A DNA stretch of 64,000 nucleotides from Calendula officinalis. Lineage: Eukaryota > Streptophyta > Magnoliopsida > Asterales > Asteraceae. Positions 1-10,758 of the stretch are shown here, piece after piece; within the stretch, counting starts at the first letter, position 1, and every line of letters starts with the position of its first letter. The translations under genes were made by a program, and so were the position numbers. The stretch is taken from the NCBI GenBank assembly GCA_963853835.1, contig OY970822.1, positions 49,874,404 through 49,938,403 of the forward strand, given 5' to 3'. The notes below the pieces were generated by a model, which ran no database searches, was not told where the DNA came from, and saw only the letters and a list, made by a program, of their open reading frames with translations.

Positions 1-235
1 CGAAAGGTTTCTGTTTTGAAAATTCATCATTTTCGGTTTTGGTTCTATCGGTTCCGGTTTCGGTTCGGTCTTCGGATAACGATGAGCATTTGGCCTAAAA
101 AACCCGAATGGAAATCGAACCGGACCGAAACCGAACCAAAACCGATAACATGTTATGGGTTCGGTTTTGAAAATTCATCGTTTTTTGTTTCGATTTTATC
201 GGTTTCAGTTCGGTTCGTTTCGGTTTTTTGACCAA
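1..235. repeat. GGTTCGGTTT-type low-complexity repeat
   Basis: Degenerate runs of CGGTTTCGGTTC on both strands, of the kind common in plant repeats. The open frame across it is a by-product of the repeat. The tract may continue to the left of the window. Confidence 0.6.
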
Positions 236-885
236 TATCACCCCTAAATTGTGGGGCTCAATGCTTAACTATTGGCACACCCCGTCACATTGAAGCCATT
301 TGTTGAAGACATCGGCTAGGGGAATAAGGGAGATGCTGAAATTGTGGAGCTCAATGCAATTTAATATACTATTTGATATTATTTTTGTGAATTTCAGTAT
401 GGGACCCTAAAAAACTGAAGAGAATACGTATTGTTGGCATGAGTATGTCGGTTGAAGTGTAAGCTGATGTGACGCTGATTTGGCAAAAAGGGTCACTGTT
501 ATAAGCCAATGGAGATAAAAACATGTCAATATGTTTATTGAAAACTGTTTCTTTGACTTAAACAAGCATTTAAAATATAAAAAAATACAGTGCTAAAAGT
601 TCCAAAAATTGAACTATCTGGTTCTGGTTCCAATTTGAAACGTACACGTTATACTCACCCGGTCACCCCTGCCCGCAGTAATGGTACTCTATCAACGAAC
701 CCGGTTTGAAGTCAGACCGCTTCTGTTACATAAACATTCAATAAAAAAGAACCGTATCCATTACCCCTTTCATCGCGTTCTTCGAAATCTCTCCTAGATC
801 AACCTTCAATTACAGTTTACTAATTCATCTAGCCTATTAAATTGATGTTTATTCGTTATTTTCTATCATCCTTTATCTATTGACC
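236..885. other. No recognisable gene
   Basis: Non-coding by eye. The phrase AATTGTGGRGCTCAATGC occurs twice, near 245 and 340, a small local duplication. No RNA gene or mobile element was recognised. Confidence 0.4.
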
Positions 886-888
886 TAA

Positions 889-1246
889 GAGCATCTCCAA
901 CCAACCTCTATCATCCCCTCTATCTCTATATTTGAAGTTTTATCTTCTCCAACCCACCTCTATCCCTCACTCTAAATATAGAGTGAGAGAAAAACCCACT
1001 CTATATTTGAAGTGAGAGAGTGTCCACTCTATCCATGCCTCTATCCATGGACCCCACATACCCTTCACTCTAATTTCTTTTGTAATGTATAATAAATTAA
1101 TTAAATATATGATTTCTATGGGTCCCATTAGTTTTAGAGGGATTGATAGAGTTTATGGTTGGAGTTGAGGTTATATTTTAGAGTGAATAGACCCACCAAT
1201 TATAGAGATAGAGTGAGTTTTATAGAGTTTATGGTTGGAGATGCTC
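889..1246. mobile_element. Tourist-like MITE (PIF/Harbinger type)
   Basis: The ends are perfect inverted repeats, GAGCATCTCCAACC at 889 and GGTTGGAGATGCTC at 1246. Both ends are flanked by TAA (886-888 and 1247-1249), the 3-bp duplication typical of PIF/Harbinger elements. The 358-bp interior is non-coding and rich in TCTCTAT/ATAGAGA inverted runs. It lies outside the large element. Confidence 0.88.
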
Positions 1247-1249
1247 TAA

Positions 1250-1918
1250 GATTTAATTAATTCGATTGTCGATCATATCAAATTTTAGGGTTAGGGTTTG
1301 TCCTTTGATGTCCAGATCGAGATATTTTCTCCCCTGATTCGTCTTGTTATAGGAATATTTCAATCCCTTTAAATTACCCTATGTCAATTCTACTTCAATT
1401 TATAGTTTTTCCTCATAATTAATAATCTAGGGTTATTGAGGAACTCATCGCTGTGAAAATTCATTCCTTCTTCAAATTCAACGAGGGATTCGGTAAGTTA
1501 TTGGTTTATTATGATTTATTTTTTAGTTATGGTGGATATTTTATTTAATTTATGCCCAATTTAACACTTATGTGTTAGTATCAATGAAAAATTTGGGGCT
1601 TTTTGTTTCCTTACTCAAATTAGCAGCTGCTGGAATTATGTAGGGTTGACTAATTGAGCTCGTTTTCATTTATAAATTGATGTTATTGGACATGTTCGAG
1701 TGCTATAGCCACAAGAAATTGTATCATGCTTACAAAGTTATGTACACTGCAGCCATGCATGGCACTTGAATTACATTCAAACCACAATAATATACATCTG
1801 TGAAATCTAACCACATGCACCTAAAACTTTTGTACTGTAACTGACTGATAATTGTTAAGAGTTGTTTGACATTTGCTTAAAACTTAAGAATAGTAAACAG
1901 ATTACCCGACACAGAATT
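1250..1918. other. Non-coding flank with a telo-box
   Basis: TTAGGGTTAGGGTTT at 1285-1299 is a telo-box-like motif of the type found in plant promoters and leaders. Further on, GATTCGGTAAGTTATTGG near 1488 resembles a splice donor. This could be a non-coding first exon of a host gene, but no coding exon follows before the element boundary. Confidence 0.25.
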
Positions 1919-1928
1919 TTATATATAT

Positions 1929-2050
1929 TGAAGTGAGTTCCATTGAGAATTAATATATTAGGTGAGAATGTGAGAATAGATCTCACCTTCTCATCTCCAA
2001 ACATCCCTCACGCGCGCTTTTTAAATGATCAAGGGCAAGACGGTAAATTG
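1929..2050 (+). repeat. Left terminal inverted repeat of the large element
   Basis: Compared with the reverse complement of 62364-62498 it shares, in order, GAGTTCC, TTGAGAATT, the 16-mer GTGAGAATGTGAGAAT, ACGCGCG and AAGGGCAA followed by a diverged ACGG/CG and AATTG. TATATATA at about 1921-1928 abuts it on the outside. The stretches between shared blocks are diverged. Confidence 0.6.
2009..2015 (+). promoter_or_regulatory. CACGCGC, candidate FAR1/FHY3-type binding site in the TIR
   Basis: CACGCGC is the core bound by plant FHY3/FAR1, proteins derived from MULE transposases. It lies about 80 bp inside the left end, upstream of a transposase gene with a FAR1-type domain. The right TIR has the near match GACGCGC (minus strand, about 62436-62442). 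Binding is inferred. Confidence 0.35.
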
Positions 2051-2689
2051 TCCTGCTGGAGATACTCTGCTAGTTGCGTCAAAGATTTCATTATCGCTCT
2101 TTTGAATCATAAATCGATCTCTAATCACAAATCACTCTCTCAATCATAAATCGCTCTCTTAATCAAGGATTCATAATCAAGTTTTTTTTCGTCTGAATCA
2201 TAAATCGCTCAGGTAAACTTAATCAAAATCTATTCTATTCTTCTAATTTAGTTTTCGTTCTCATAGTTTTAACCGAATCAAATCAACGCTATCGATTATT
2301 GCGATGTATCAAATCAACGCAATCGATCATTGTGATGTATCAAATCATCGCAATGTATCAAATTGTCTAATCCGATTTCGTTTTTTTAGGTTTTTTTGCA
2401 GTTAAAACTATTTTAGTTGATCAGATATCGCAAATCAACTCAACCGATCATTGTCGCAGTTTAACTTATTTTTGTTTTTATGAAATCCGTTTTCCAGCTT
2501 AATTGCTAATATTTTTCTTAATTATTGCAGGTTTGTTTTTTGAAATGGCGTCTTCATCAAGTTTTGTGAATGCTTCTGAATTCAGTTCGTTTCACAATTT
2601 TGAGAATTCAACAGAAAATTCGAATGCTCTTCAAGGTAATATACATTCAGTATTGATTAACGTTTTTAATCTCTTATGATTAACCTAGT

Positions 2690-3480
2690 ATGTGGTTACG
2701 AAGTTTTCGTAAGATCATCAGATGGTGTGTTTAATCATGGATGATTAAAGTATTCTGTGTAATCATTTATGATAAAAAGTGCATTTGTTAGTCTTTGTTG
2801 TGAAGTAAAATCACAATTTAGTTTAATCATTCATGATTAAACATACATATGATGACCTTACACAACTTTGTAAACAATTTAGTCAGTTTGATCATAGATC
2901 ATTAAACAGTTTCTTTACATCATAGTTTTAATCATGCATGATTAGTCGTCATTGTGAAATATTTTTGTAAATTCAACAAATGATGTGTTTAATCATCTAT
3001 GATTAAACAAACTGTTTAATATTTGGAAACAGTTTAATTAGTTTAATCATACATGCTTAAACATGTCTTTTGTTTTTAATCATAGATGATTAGAAGTCAT
3101 TCTGAAATATGTTTGTAAAATCAACAAATGATGTGCAATGTTTAATCATTAATGATTAACTTTTGAGATTGTTTTTTAATATTCAATGATTAAACTGTTT
3201 TTTTTGTTTAATCATCGATGATTAATAAAATGATTCTGTTTCTAAAATCAAAGATGATGTTTAATCATCGATGATTAACATTGTCTTCGTTTTTTAGAAT
3301 CTTAATTCTCTATAAGATGTTGTTTAATCATCGATAATTAATCTGATCAATTAAACTTGAGGTTGGGTTTAATCATTGATGATTAAACTTGAGGTTGGGT
3401 TTAATCATCTATGATTAAACAAACTGTTTAATCTTCAGAAACAGTTTAATCAGTTTAATCATAAATGATTAAACATATCT
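2690..3480. repeat. Palindrome array P1, transposase intron 1
   Basis: About a dozen and a half copies of TTTAATCA-NNNN-TGATTAAA with centres such as TGGA, TCTA, TTAA and TCGA, separated by AT-rich spacers. It fills the intron 2636-3547. The spacer TTTTTTAGAATCTTAATTC (near 3290) recurs in distant arrays. Confidence 0.9.
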
Positions 3481-4726
3481 TTTGATTTTTTTATCATATC
3501 TGTTTTAACTTTATTATTTTTATACTTTTTTATCCCCATGTTTTATTAGATGAAGTTTCAAATTCTACAATCGAATCACATGCAAGCAATTTTATTGGAG
3601 AGTCCTCTTATAGGCCTGATGTAGATGTAGATTTTATTCCTGTTATTCTCTCCACCTTCCCAACGCTAGATCTTGGCATAAAAAATACAGTGATTATGCA
3701 GAGATTGCTGGTTTTGGGATTCGGTTGAGTACTCAATCCAAGTTTCGTGATAACCGTATAAAAGAAAAGCATGTTTTATGTAATAAGGCTGGTATTGGTG
3801 TATCTAAGGATAAGCCTTGTGATACATTGGTTTCTGGTTCTGTTAGAAGAAAGAAGGTATTCTAATAGGACAGTTACTGGTTGCAAAGCAAAGATTATAT
3901 TTGAAGCTGTACCTGATTGTAACTCTTATAGAGTTAAGAAGTTTGTAGATGTCCATAACCATCCTTTAGAAAGTATGGAATATAAATGTTATTCTAAGAA
4001 AGCACGGATGATGTCATTTACTGAAAAAGAGTATGTAGTTCGTATATCGACATAAAAAATGAGTCCAACATTGGCTCATAAACTAAGAGCAAGTATGAGT
4101 GGTGGTTATAGGTATATGCGTGCAAAAGTAAATGATTATAAAAATCTTAAGAGAGGTTTAAATAGGATTTTAGCCTACAAGGATGCCCAAATAACAATTA
4201 ATAAGTTGGAAGAACGAAGATAGAATTGCCCAAATTATTCTTTCGAATATCTTTATGAAGGAAGAGTTTTATCTGCTATGTTTTGGGCAGATGAAAAAGA
4301 GAAGGCGTATTATTCTGAATTTGGAGATGTCATATCATTTTATGCCACTTTTAGAACAAATAAGTAAGTTGATAAATATATTTTATCTTTTTATTTATAT
4401 TTTTTATTTGTTTTGTATTCTAATTTTTTCTAGTTATGATTACATAGATACAAAATGGTATTTATTCCATTCACTGCCATTGATCATCATACAAATTCAG
4501 TTACTGTTGGAGCAGGGCTGCTCAGTAATGAGAGCATTGATTCTTATTGCTGGTTGTTGAGAGCTTTTCTTAAAGCTCATGGTAAAGAACCAGTTATTGT
4601 TCTAACTGACCAAGATCCAACAATAAAACAAGCTGTTCAGATTGTATTTCCTAATTCAAGACACAGACTATGCATGTGGCACATAATGAAAAAATTACAG
4701 GCAAAGGTATTATTTTTTGTATGAAC

Positions 4727-5055
4727 AGATTAATCATACATAATTAAATACCAAGTTTAATCATTTATGATTAAACAGCATCTGTGATTTTAAACAAAAT
4801 AGTTTATTCATGAATGATTAATTCCAAGTTTAATCATTTATGATTAAACAACATTTGTGATTTTAAACAAAATAGTTCATTCATGAATGATTATTTCCAA
4901 GTTTAATCATTTATGATTAAACAGCATCTTATGACACCACACAACATAAAAAACACTAGTTTAATTATTCATGATTAAAACTGCATTTGTGATTTTACAC
5001 AGAATAGTTTAATCATCGATGATTAAATATCAAAGTTTAAACATTCATGTTTAAC
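4727..5055. repeat. Palindrome array P2, transposase intron
   Basis: Copies mostly carry the centre TTTA, for example AATCATTTATGATTAAAC. A recurring spacer, CATCTGTGATTTTAAACAAA, separates them, suggesting local duplication of palindrome plus spacer. Lies in the intron between the core and C-terminal transposase exons. Confidence 0.9.
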
Positions 5056-5751
5056 CAGTATCTTATAATTCATTAATGCCAAATGAAATTCAATTGCATT
5101 ATACAATGTTTTCTTCTTCTTTTTTTTTTTTATCATAGGTTAGTGTAGATGTGTTACAGAACACATATTTTAGGAAAAGATTTAACAAGCTTGTTTGGAA
5201 CACGAATATTGCACCTGCTGATTTTGAAATGAAGTGGGAAATAATTATTAATGAATTTGGGCTTGAAGAAAAGAGATGGTTTAAAGATATGTTTGAATTA
5301 CGTAATTCATGGATACCTACGTATTTCAATGACATCCCTATGTGTGCATTGATGAAGACAACTTCAAGGTCTGAAAGTCAGAATTCTTTCTTCAACGCAT
5401 ATTCTCAAACTGGAAATTTGCTTTTAAATTTCATAATGAATTATGACAATGCCATTCAAAAGCAAAGAAATACACAACAACACTTTGACCGTTTAACAAA
5501 GAATGCTCAATATATTTTTAGAAACTCCTCGAGATATAGAAAAACATGCTGCAAAAGTTTATACAAGGACTATGTTTGGTAAAGTCCAAACTGAAATATA
5601 CAAAGAATCTCTTTTCTGTTACTACGCTCTTGTTGGTATTGAAAATGGATGGGACATTTACAATGTGGACCATGTGAACAAGAATAATGAAATTGTATAT
5701 TCAGTAAAGGTAAGTTAATTTCTTTTTATATTTTATTCATTAATATTCTAT

Positions 5752-5960
5752 TATATGATTAACAATGTCTATAATTTTATATTTAACCCCAATTTTAATC
5801 ATCAATGATTAATCAGCATTTTATAAAAATCATAGACTAGTTTAATTATAAGTGATTAAACAGCATCTGTGATTTTAAAAAGAATAGTTTAACTAATCAT
5901 GGATGATTAAACATCATCTTATGTTTTTTACAAAGACCTGTTTAATCATTGATGTTTTTA
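5752..5960. repeat. Palindrome array P3, last transposase intron
   Basis: Four or five copies (centres TCAA, TAAG, TGGA, TTGA) in the intron before the SWIM-finger exon. The spacer CAGCATCTGTGATTTTAAA matches P2. Confidence 0.85.
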
Positions 5961-6775
5961 AGCAGAATGTGTAATTTTTCCTTATTTGATCATGTTCAAA
6001 TTAAAGTTGTAGAAAAAGAAATATCATGCAGCTGTGAAAATTTCAAGCGTATTGGTTATTTATGCAGACATGCTTTCGCTATATTGATGAGATGCGGTTT
6101 TAAAGAAATTCCTGAACAATATATTTTAAATCGTTGGAGAAAGGATGCTATAACAAGACATTACAACTTTAGCAGGCTAGATCATAATACATTGGCCAAT
6201 GACAATGCCAAATTAGTAAATGAAACATATTACAATTTTGAATCATGTTTGGATCTTGTAAGAGAGGACAATGAAAAATTGGTAGATTTTGTGAACATAA
6301 CATCAAGCATGCTGAAGGATTATGAAAATGAACCTTCATATACATTTTCGACAAATAGGACTGATGCTGCTAGTGCGATCAAACTTATGGATACTTTTAT
6401 TCCAACAGATGTTGAAGTTGAAGTTCCTAGAATTCAACGTAACAAAGGTTGTGGTCAATACAAAAGAATTCCTAGTGCTACTGAAATTGCTCAAAAGAAA
6501 AAAGGACCTGAAGAGCACAGATTATATAGCGGATGTAATCTAAGGGAACCTCACAATGTACGGACATGTGTCGTTGCACGTGAGAAAGCAAAAGCGAAAA
6601 GATTAGAGAAAGCGGCAGCGGCAGCAGCACAAGAAAAGAATCAAGTTTGATATTTAGTTAGCAAAAAAATTCTCATTCTTTTTATATTTTTAATTGAATA
6701 AACAGTTAATAAACGACTTTACTTTGATACATGAATTAATGATATTGTTCCATAAAAGTACTTAAAAGATCGATG

Positions 6776-7560
6776 GGTTCTTTAATCATGTTTTGATTAA
6801 ACAAGTTGTTAATCATTGATGATTAAACTTCAGATTGTTTTTAATCATCGATGGTTAAACTCCGTGTTGTGTTTAATCATCGATGATTAATAAAACAATT
6901 CTGTAGTTAAAATCAAAGATGATGTTTAATCATCGATGATTAACCTTATCTCCGTTTTTTAGATTCTTAATTCTCTTTAAGATGCTGTTTAATCATCGAT
7001 GATTAATCTTGATGATGTGGTTAATCATCGATGATTAAACGATGATTTAACCTTGTTTTGTGTTTAATCACTAATGATTACACTTTTAGATTGTTTTTAA
7101 TCATCGATGATTAAACTAGTCTGAATTTTTACAATGCTTTTTAATCATACATGGTTAAACTATTTAATCACTAATGATTAAACTTTGAGATTGTTTTAAT
7201 CATTAATGATTAAACTAGTTTGAAATATTATTTTTAGTTAATCATCAATGAATTAAACCTGATGTTTTTAATCTAATCATAGATGATTATATTTTGGCTG
7301 TGTAAATTTTATGATAGTAAATCATAAATGATTCTACCTTGTATTTTTGTTTAATCATCGATGATTAGTCTTTGATGATGCGGGTAATCATCGATGATTA
7401 ATCTTGACGATTTTTTAATCATCGATGATTAAACTTTGAGATTGGGTTTAATCACTAATGATTGTTTTTAATCATCGATGATTTTACTTGGCTGTTGAAA
7501 TTATATGACGGTTAATCATCAATGATTAAACCTGATATTAAACAATATGATATTGTTTTT
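6776..7560. repeat. Palindrome array P4
   Basis: About 20 copies downstream of the transposase, many with the perfect 18-bp palindrome TTAATCATCGATGATTAA. The spacer CCGTTTTTTAGATTCTTAA (near 6950) is shared with arrays at 8.3-8.8, 24.9 and 52.5-57.5 kb. From 7560 to 7815 the phrase TTTTTGTGATTTAAATTAAA is present twice (near 7602 and 7778), with no gene. Confidence 0.92.
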
Positions 7561-7817
7561 TGAACCGAATGATGACAAGTTTTCGAGCATTTTATATTTG
7601 GTTTTTGTGATTTAAATTAAACTAGTGGTGTGATTCAATCGAAATTGACTCTAAACCTAGAAAAGAGGAAACTAGTGAGAAATAAGAGGTTTTATGTGAA
7701 GAACAGTCCTTTTAGCAATGGAAAAATATATTTGCAGGTTTTTTTAAAATTAAGTTTTTGAGCATTTTTAGATTTGGTTTTTGTGATTTAAATTAAACTA
7801 GTGGAAGGCCTATTTTA

Positions 7818-8257
7818 AAACGTTCGAAAAAGAAAGGGACTATTTTATGAAGGGTATAAAAGTCATTAAACATCCTATGCAAAAGAAGTATATAAAAGTC
7901 ATTAAACATCCTTGGAAAATACAAAATTCATGAAGGGTATAAAAGTCATTAAATATGCTATTCAAAATTCATGAAGGGTACTAAATTACAGCTAGTCTTA
8001 CAGCTACTTTTTAATACTTATCTTCATTTTCTCTCTAAAACGACAAATATGATATACAGTATCATGAAGGGTACAAAATTACAGCTAGTCTTACAGCTAC
8101 TTTTTAATACTTTTTACTCGATGCATTTAATTTACGCGCTTAAATTTCAACTGATGATTGATTTTCCCTCTTCAATTTGACATTTATTGCCTGCATTTTT
8201 CGAGGCCCTTGGTTATTATATAAAGTTAACAATATTCTTCTAAAATGGTAACCTTTT
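7818..8257 (+). repeat. Segmental duplication, copy 1
   Basis: This 440-bp block, beginning CGTTCGAAAAAGAAAGGGAC and ending CTAAAATGGTAACCTTTTAT, recurs at 8972-9404. Inside it, a unit of about 95 bp beginning ATGAAGGGTAC and containing TTACAGCTAGTCTTACAGCT is itself tandemly doubled. The frame through it is not convincing as a gene. Array P5 sits between the two copies. Confidence 0.85.
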
Positions 8258-8262
8258 ATAAA

Positions 8263-8970
8263 ATGCTCTTTAATTACTAATGATTAATCTTTGACATTTT
8301 TTTAATCATCGATGATTAAACAGTTTAATCATCGATGATTAACCTTGTCTCCATTTTTTAGATTATTTATTCTCTATAAGATGCTGTTTAATCATCGATG
8401 ATTAAACTTGAGTTGGGGTTTAATTATAGATGATTAATCTTTAACATTTTTTTAATCATCGATGATTAAACAGTTTAATCATCGATGATTAACCTTGTCT
8501 CCGTTTTTAAGATTCTTAATTCTCTATAAGATGCTGTTTAATCATCGATGATTAGTCTTGACTATATGTTTAATCATCGATGATTAAACTTGAGGTTGGG
8601 TATAATCATCGATTATTGAACTAGTCTGAATTTTTTATTAAATGCTCTTTAATTACTAATGATTAATCTTTGACATTTTTTTTAATCATCGCTGATTAAA
8701 CAGTTTAATCATCGATGATTAACCTTGTCTCCGTTTTTTAGATTCTCAATTCTTTATAAGATGCTGTTTAATCATCGATGATTAATCTTGACTATATGTT
8801 TAATCATCGATGATTAAACTTGAGGGTGGGTTTAATCATTGATGATTGAAGTAGTCTGAATTTTTTTATTAAATGCTCTTTAATTACTAATGATTAATCT
8901 TTGACATTTTTTTTAATCATCGATGATTAAACAGTTTAATCATCGGTGATTAACCTTGTCTTCGTTTTTT
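8263..8970. repeat. Palindrome array P5 with about 233-bp higher-order repeat
   Basis: Dense TCGA-centred palindromes. AAATGCTCTTTAATTACTAA recurs at about 8263, 8640 and 8872; the last two are about 232 bp apart, each unit holding about six palindromes in the same order. The same unit is found at 52.7-53.1 kb and in part at 24.7 and 57.1 kb. Confidence 0.9.
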
Positions 8971-8971
8971 A

Positions 8972-9404
8972 AATCGTTCGAAAAAGAAAGGGACTATTTT
9001 AACCTTGTCATTAAACATCCTATGCAAAAGAAGTATATAAAAGTCATTAAACATCCTAGAAAAATACGAAATTCATTAAGGGTATAAAAGTCATTAAACA
9101 TGCTATTCAAAATTCATGAAGGGTACAAAATTACAGCTAGTCTTACAGCTACTTTTTAATACTTATCTTCATTTTCTCTCTAAAACGACAAATATGATAT
9201 GGAGTATCATGAAGGGTACAAAATTACAGCTAGTCTTACAGCTACTTTTTAATACTTTTTACTCGATGCATTTAATTTACGCGCTTAAATTTCAACTAAC
9301 GATTGATTTTCCCTCTTCAATTTGGCATTTATTGCCTGCATCTTTCGAGGCCCTTGGTTATTATATAAAGTTAACAATATTCTTCTAAAATGGTAACCTT
9401 TTAT
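8972..9404 (+). repeat. Segmental duplication, copy 2
   Basis: Near-identical to 7818-8257, including the internal tandem unit. Here it is followed by a gene and not by a palindrome array; the copies part at AACCTTTTAT. It may be the upstream region of the gene at 9447. Confidence 0.85.
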
Positions 9405-9446
9405 CACAAGGAAATTATTATCAAAAAACTTTACTTGTTATTAAGC

Positions 9447-9977
9447 ATGAGTTCCCAAAGCGATAACAATTATCCTGCTGAATATATTGAAATCGACTCT
9501 TCAACTGACGGTGAGATAAACAACTATCAAAGTGAAGATCCTATAGATAAAAGCCATTTCTTTACTGTGAAATGGATTTCTCAGATAGTTGATCGTTCTG
9601 AAATAGTATGCATATATATATTTTTGTACTTTTTTCTTTCTTTTTTTTATAATGATTAAATGTATTTTGATTTGATCTCTAAATTTCAGACTATACCAGC
9701 AAAGGTGGTTCATGATCACATGCTCTACAACTACGGCACTGGTTGTGTCTTCCAGAGAGGGGAAATGAGTGAAAGGTTTGTGATGAATGATCCATTTCGT
9801 GCTCGTAAGAAAAAATCTGAAGAAAGACCCTATGGACCGATGACCATTCATGGAAATTTTGAAAAGTTGAGATTGAACTGGGATATCAAATGGAACCAAA
9901 TGGTTGTTTTCACAATTGATCTCGAGAAATTGAACCATTCTGGAGGCCGACTTTATTTGAAAGTTACTTTGATTTAA
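9447..9977 (+). CDS. Small two-exon gene, possible B3-like domain
   Basis: Exon 1 is 9447-9605 (53 codons), the intron 9606-9689 has GTATGC..CAG ends, and exon 2 is 9690-9977 (95 codons plus stop); the frame is open, giving 148 residues. After an acidic N-terminus, HFFTVKWISQIVDRSEI leads into TIPAKVVHDHM, followed later by GNFEKLRLNWDIKWNQMVVF. The spacing resembles a plant B3 DNA-binding fold (strand, IP-x-x-V/F, then W-x-x-F and V-V-F near the end), but the usual Trp is displaced. I chose ATG 9447 because the upstream ATG at 9390 lies in the end of the duplicated block. It could equally be an unclassified transposon accessory protein. It is one of the few undamaged genes here. Confidence 0.55.
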
Positions 9978-10410
9978 TCAGTTTGTTTGGTTTTTAATTT
10001 TGTGACATTTTAATTTTTCTTTGTAGTGTATGAACTTTTATAATATAATTTTAGTATTTTTAGTTAATCATCTATCTTCAAAGTGTCGGGTAACAAAAAA
10101 AATCGATCTAATTTCAAATTTAGAATGTCTAATTTCAAATAATTAATAGATTAATAGTAATATTTTAGTTGATTAACTTATAATATTTAACAAATTTAAT
10201 CTGAAATCTTTTAAACATTTATGATGTTTTCCAAGATGTCGTAGTTGGCAATTAATCATCTATCTTTAAAGTCTATTAATTTAATTTCATATCATGTAAA
10301 CAAGTTTTATTTGTAAAACGCGATGATGACCTCTTTGAAAATGAAGAATATTTACTACGAGTAAATATTAATCCGTTTTATTATTGTTGTTATAATTAAT
10401 TTTTATAAAC
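9978..10410. other. AT-rich spacer
   Basis: No gene seen. At 10320-10400 it holds a copy of the recurrent flank block (GCGATGATGACCTCTTTGAA, then TTTACTACGAGTAAATATTA) also found upstream of the F-box genes. Confidence 0.4.
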
Positions 10411-10414
10411 TTGG

Positions 10415-10690
10415 TGTAGTTTTTAATCATCGATGATTAAACTGCGCTTTGTAAAATAAAAAAGACTTTTAATCATCGGTGATTAAAACCGAGTGTTTTT
10501 GTGTTTAATCATGAATGATTATTAAAACTTTTTTTGTTTTAAAATTCACTGATGTTGTTATCATCGATGATAAAACTGGTGTGCATAAAAAATTAAAGCA
10601 TAAATGATTAAACAACATATAGTTTTAATCATAAGCGATTAATTTCAATGTTTCCATGTTAAGACCACTATGATTAATTCTAGTTTATCC
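10415..10690. repeat. Palindrome array P6
   Basis: Six or seven copies, centres TCGA, TCGG and TGAA among others. Its right part (10560-10720) is homologous to 14047-14215, so it belongs to the tandem duplication that carries ULP-associated copies A and B. Confidence 0.85.
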
Positions 10691-10758
10691 TGAACTACAA
10701 CACAAAAATTTAAATATTTTCCACTTCCATAACAACTTCATATTTATCAGCAGCTTCA

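Larger units (their letters stand above)
2545..6650 (+). pseudogene. FAR1/MULE-type transposase, degraded
   Basis: Exons by GT..AG: 2545-2635, 3548 to about 4364, about 4450-4706, 5139-5709 and about 5966-6650. In order: FAR1-type zinc-finger region with CKAKIIFEA and HNHPLE (3885-3975); MULE transposase core with VLTDQD, RLCMWHIMKKL and SRSESQNSFF (4330-5400); SWIM finger CSC..CRHAFAI (6025-6085); C-terminal GC..HNVRTC zinc-knuckle-like piece; Ala/Lys-rich tail. Damage: frameshift near 3860 (VF then two stops), in-frame TAA near 4054, in-frame TAG near 4221, frameshift near 5520. The first DDE Asp (usual F-D-A-T) is Tyr (TAT 4341-4343). In life it would cut and join element ends in the nucleus. 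It starts about 600 bp inside the left TIR, as expected for a mudrA-like gene. It is not functional as read. Confidence 0.88.

Noticed and set aside
16..231. Phe/Arg-rich open frame at the window start
   Set aside because: Direct translation of the GGTTCGGTTT-type repeat.
1285..1299. Telomere-type repeat
   Set aside because: Only two TTAGGG-like units, and the plant telomere unit is TTTAGGG; it is better read as a telo-box.
2690..3480. Palindromes as transcription terminators
   Set aside because: They lie inside introns and in either flank of genes; intrinsic hairpin terminators are bacterial.
6776..8970. CRISPR-like look of palindromes separated by 25-45-bp spacers
   Set aside because: The genome is eukaryotic, repeats vary in core and spacing, spacers recur between arrays, and no cas-like genes are present.
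7971..9388. Repeated frame MKGTKLQLVLQLLFN
   Set aside because: It follows a tandem DNA duplication with stops and no splice support; more likely repeat than gene.
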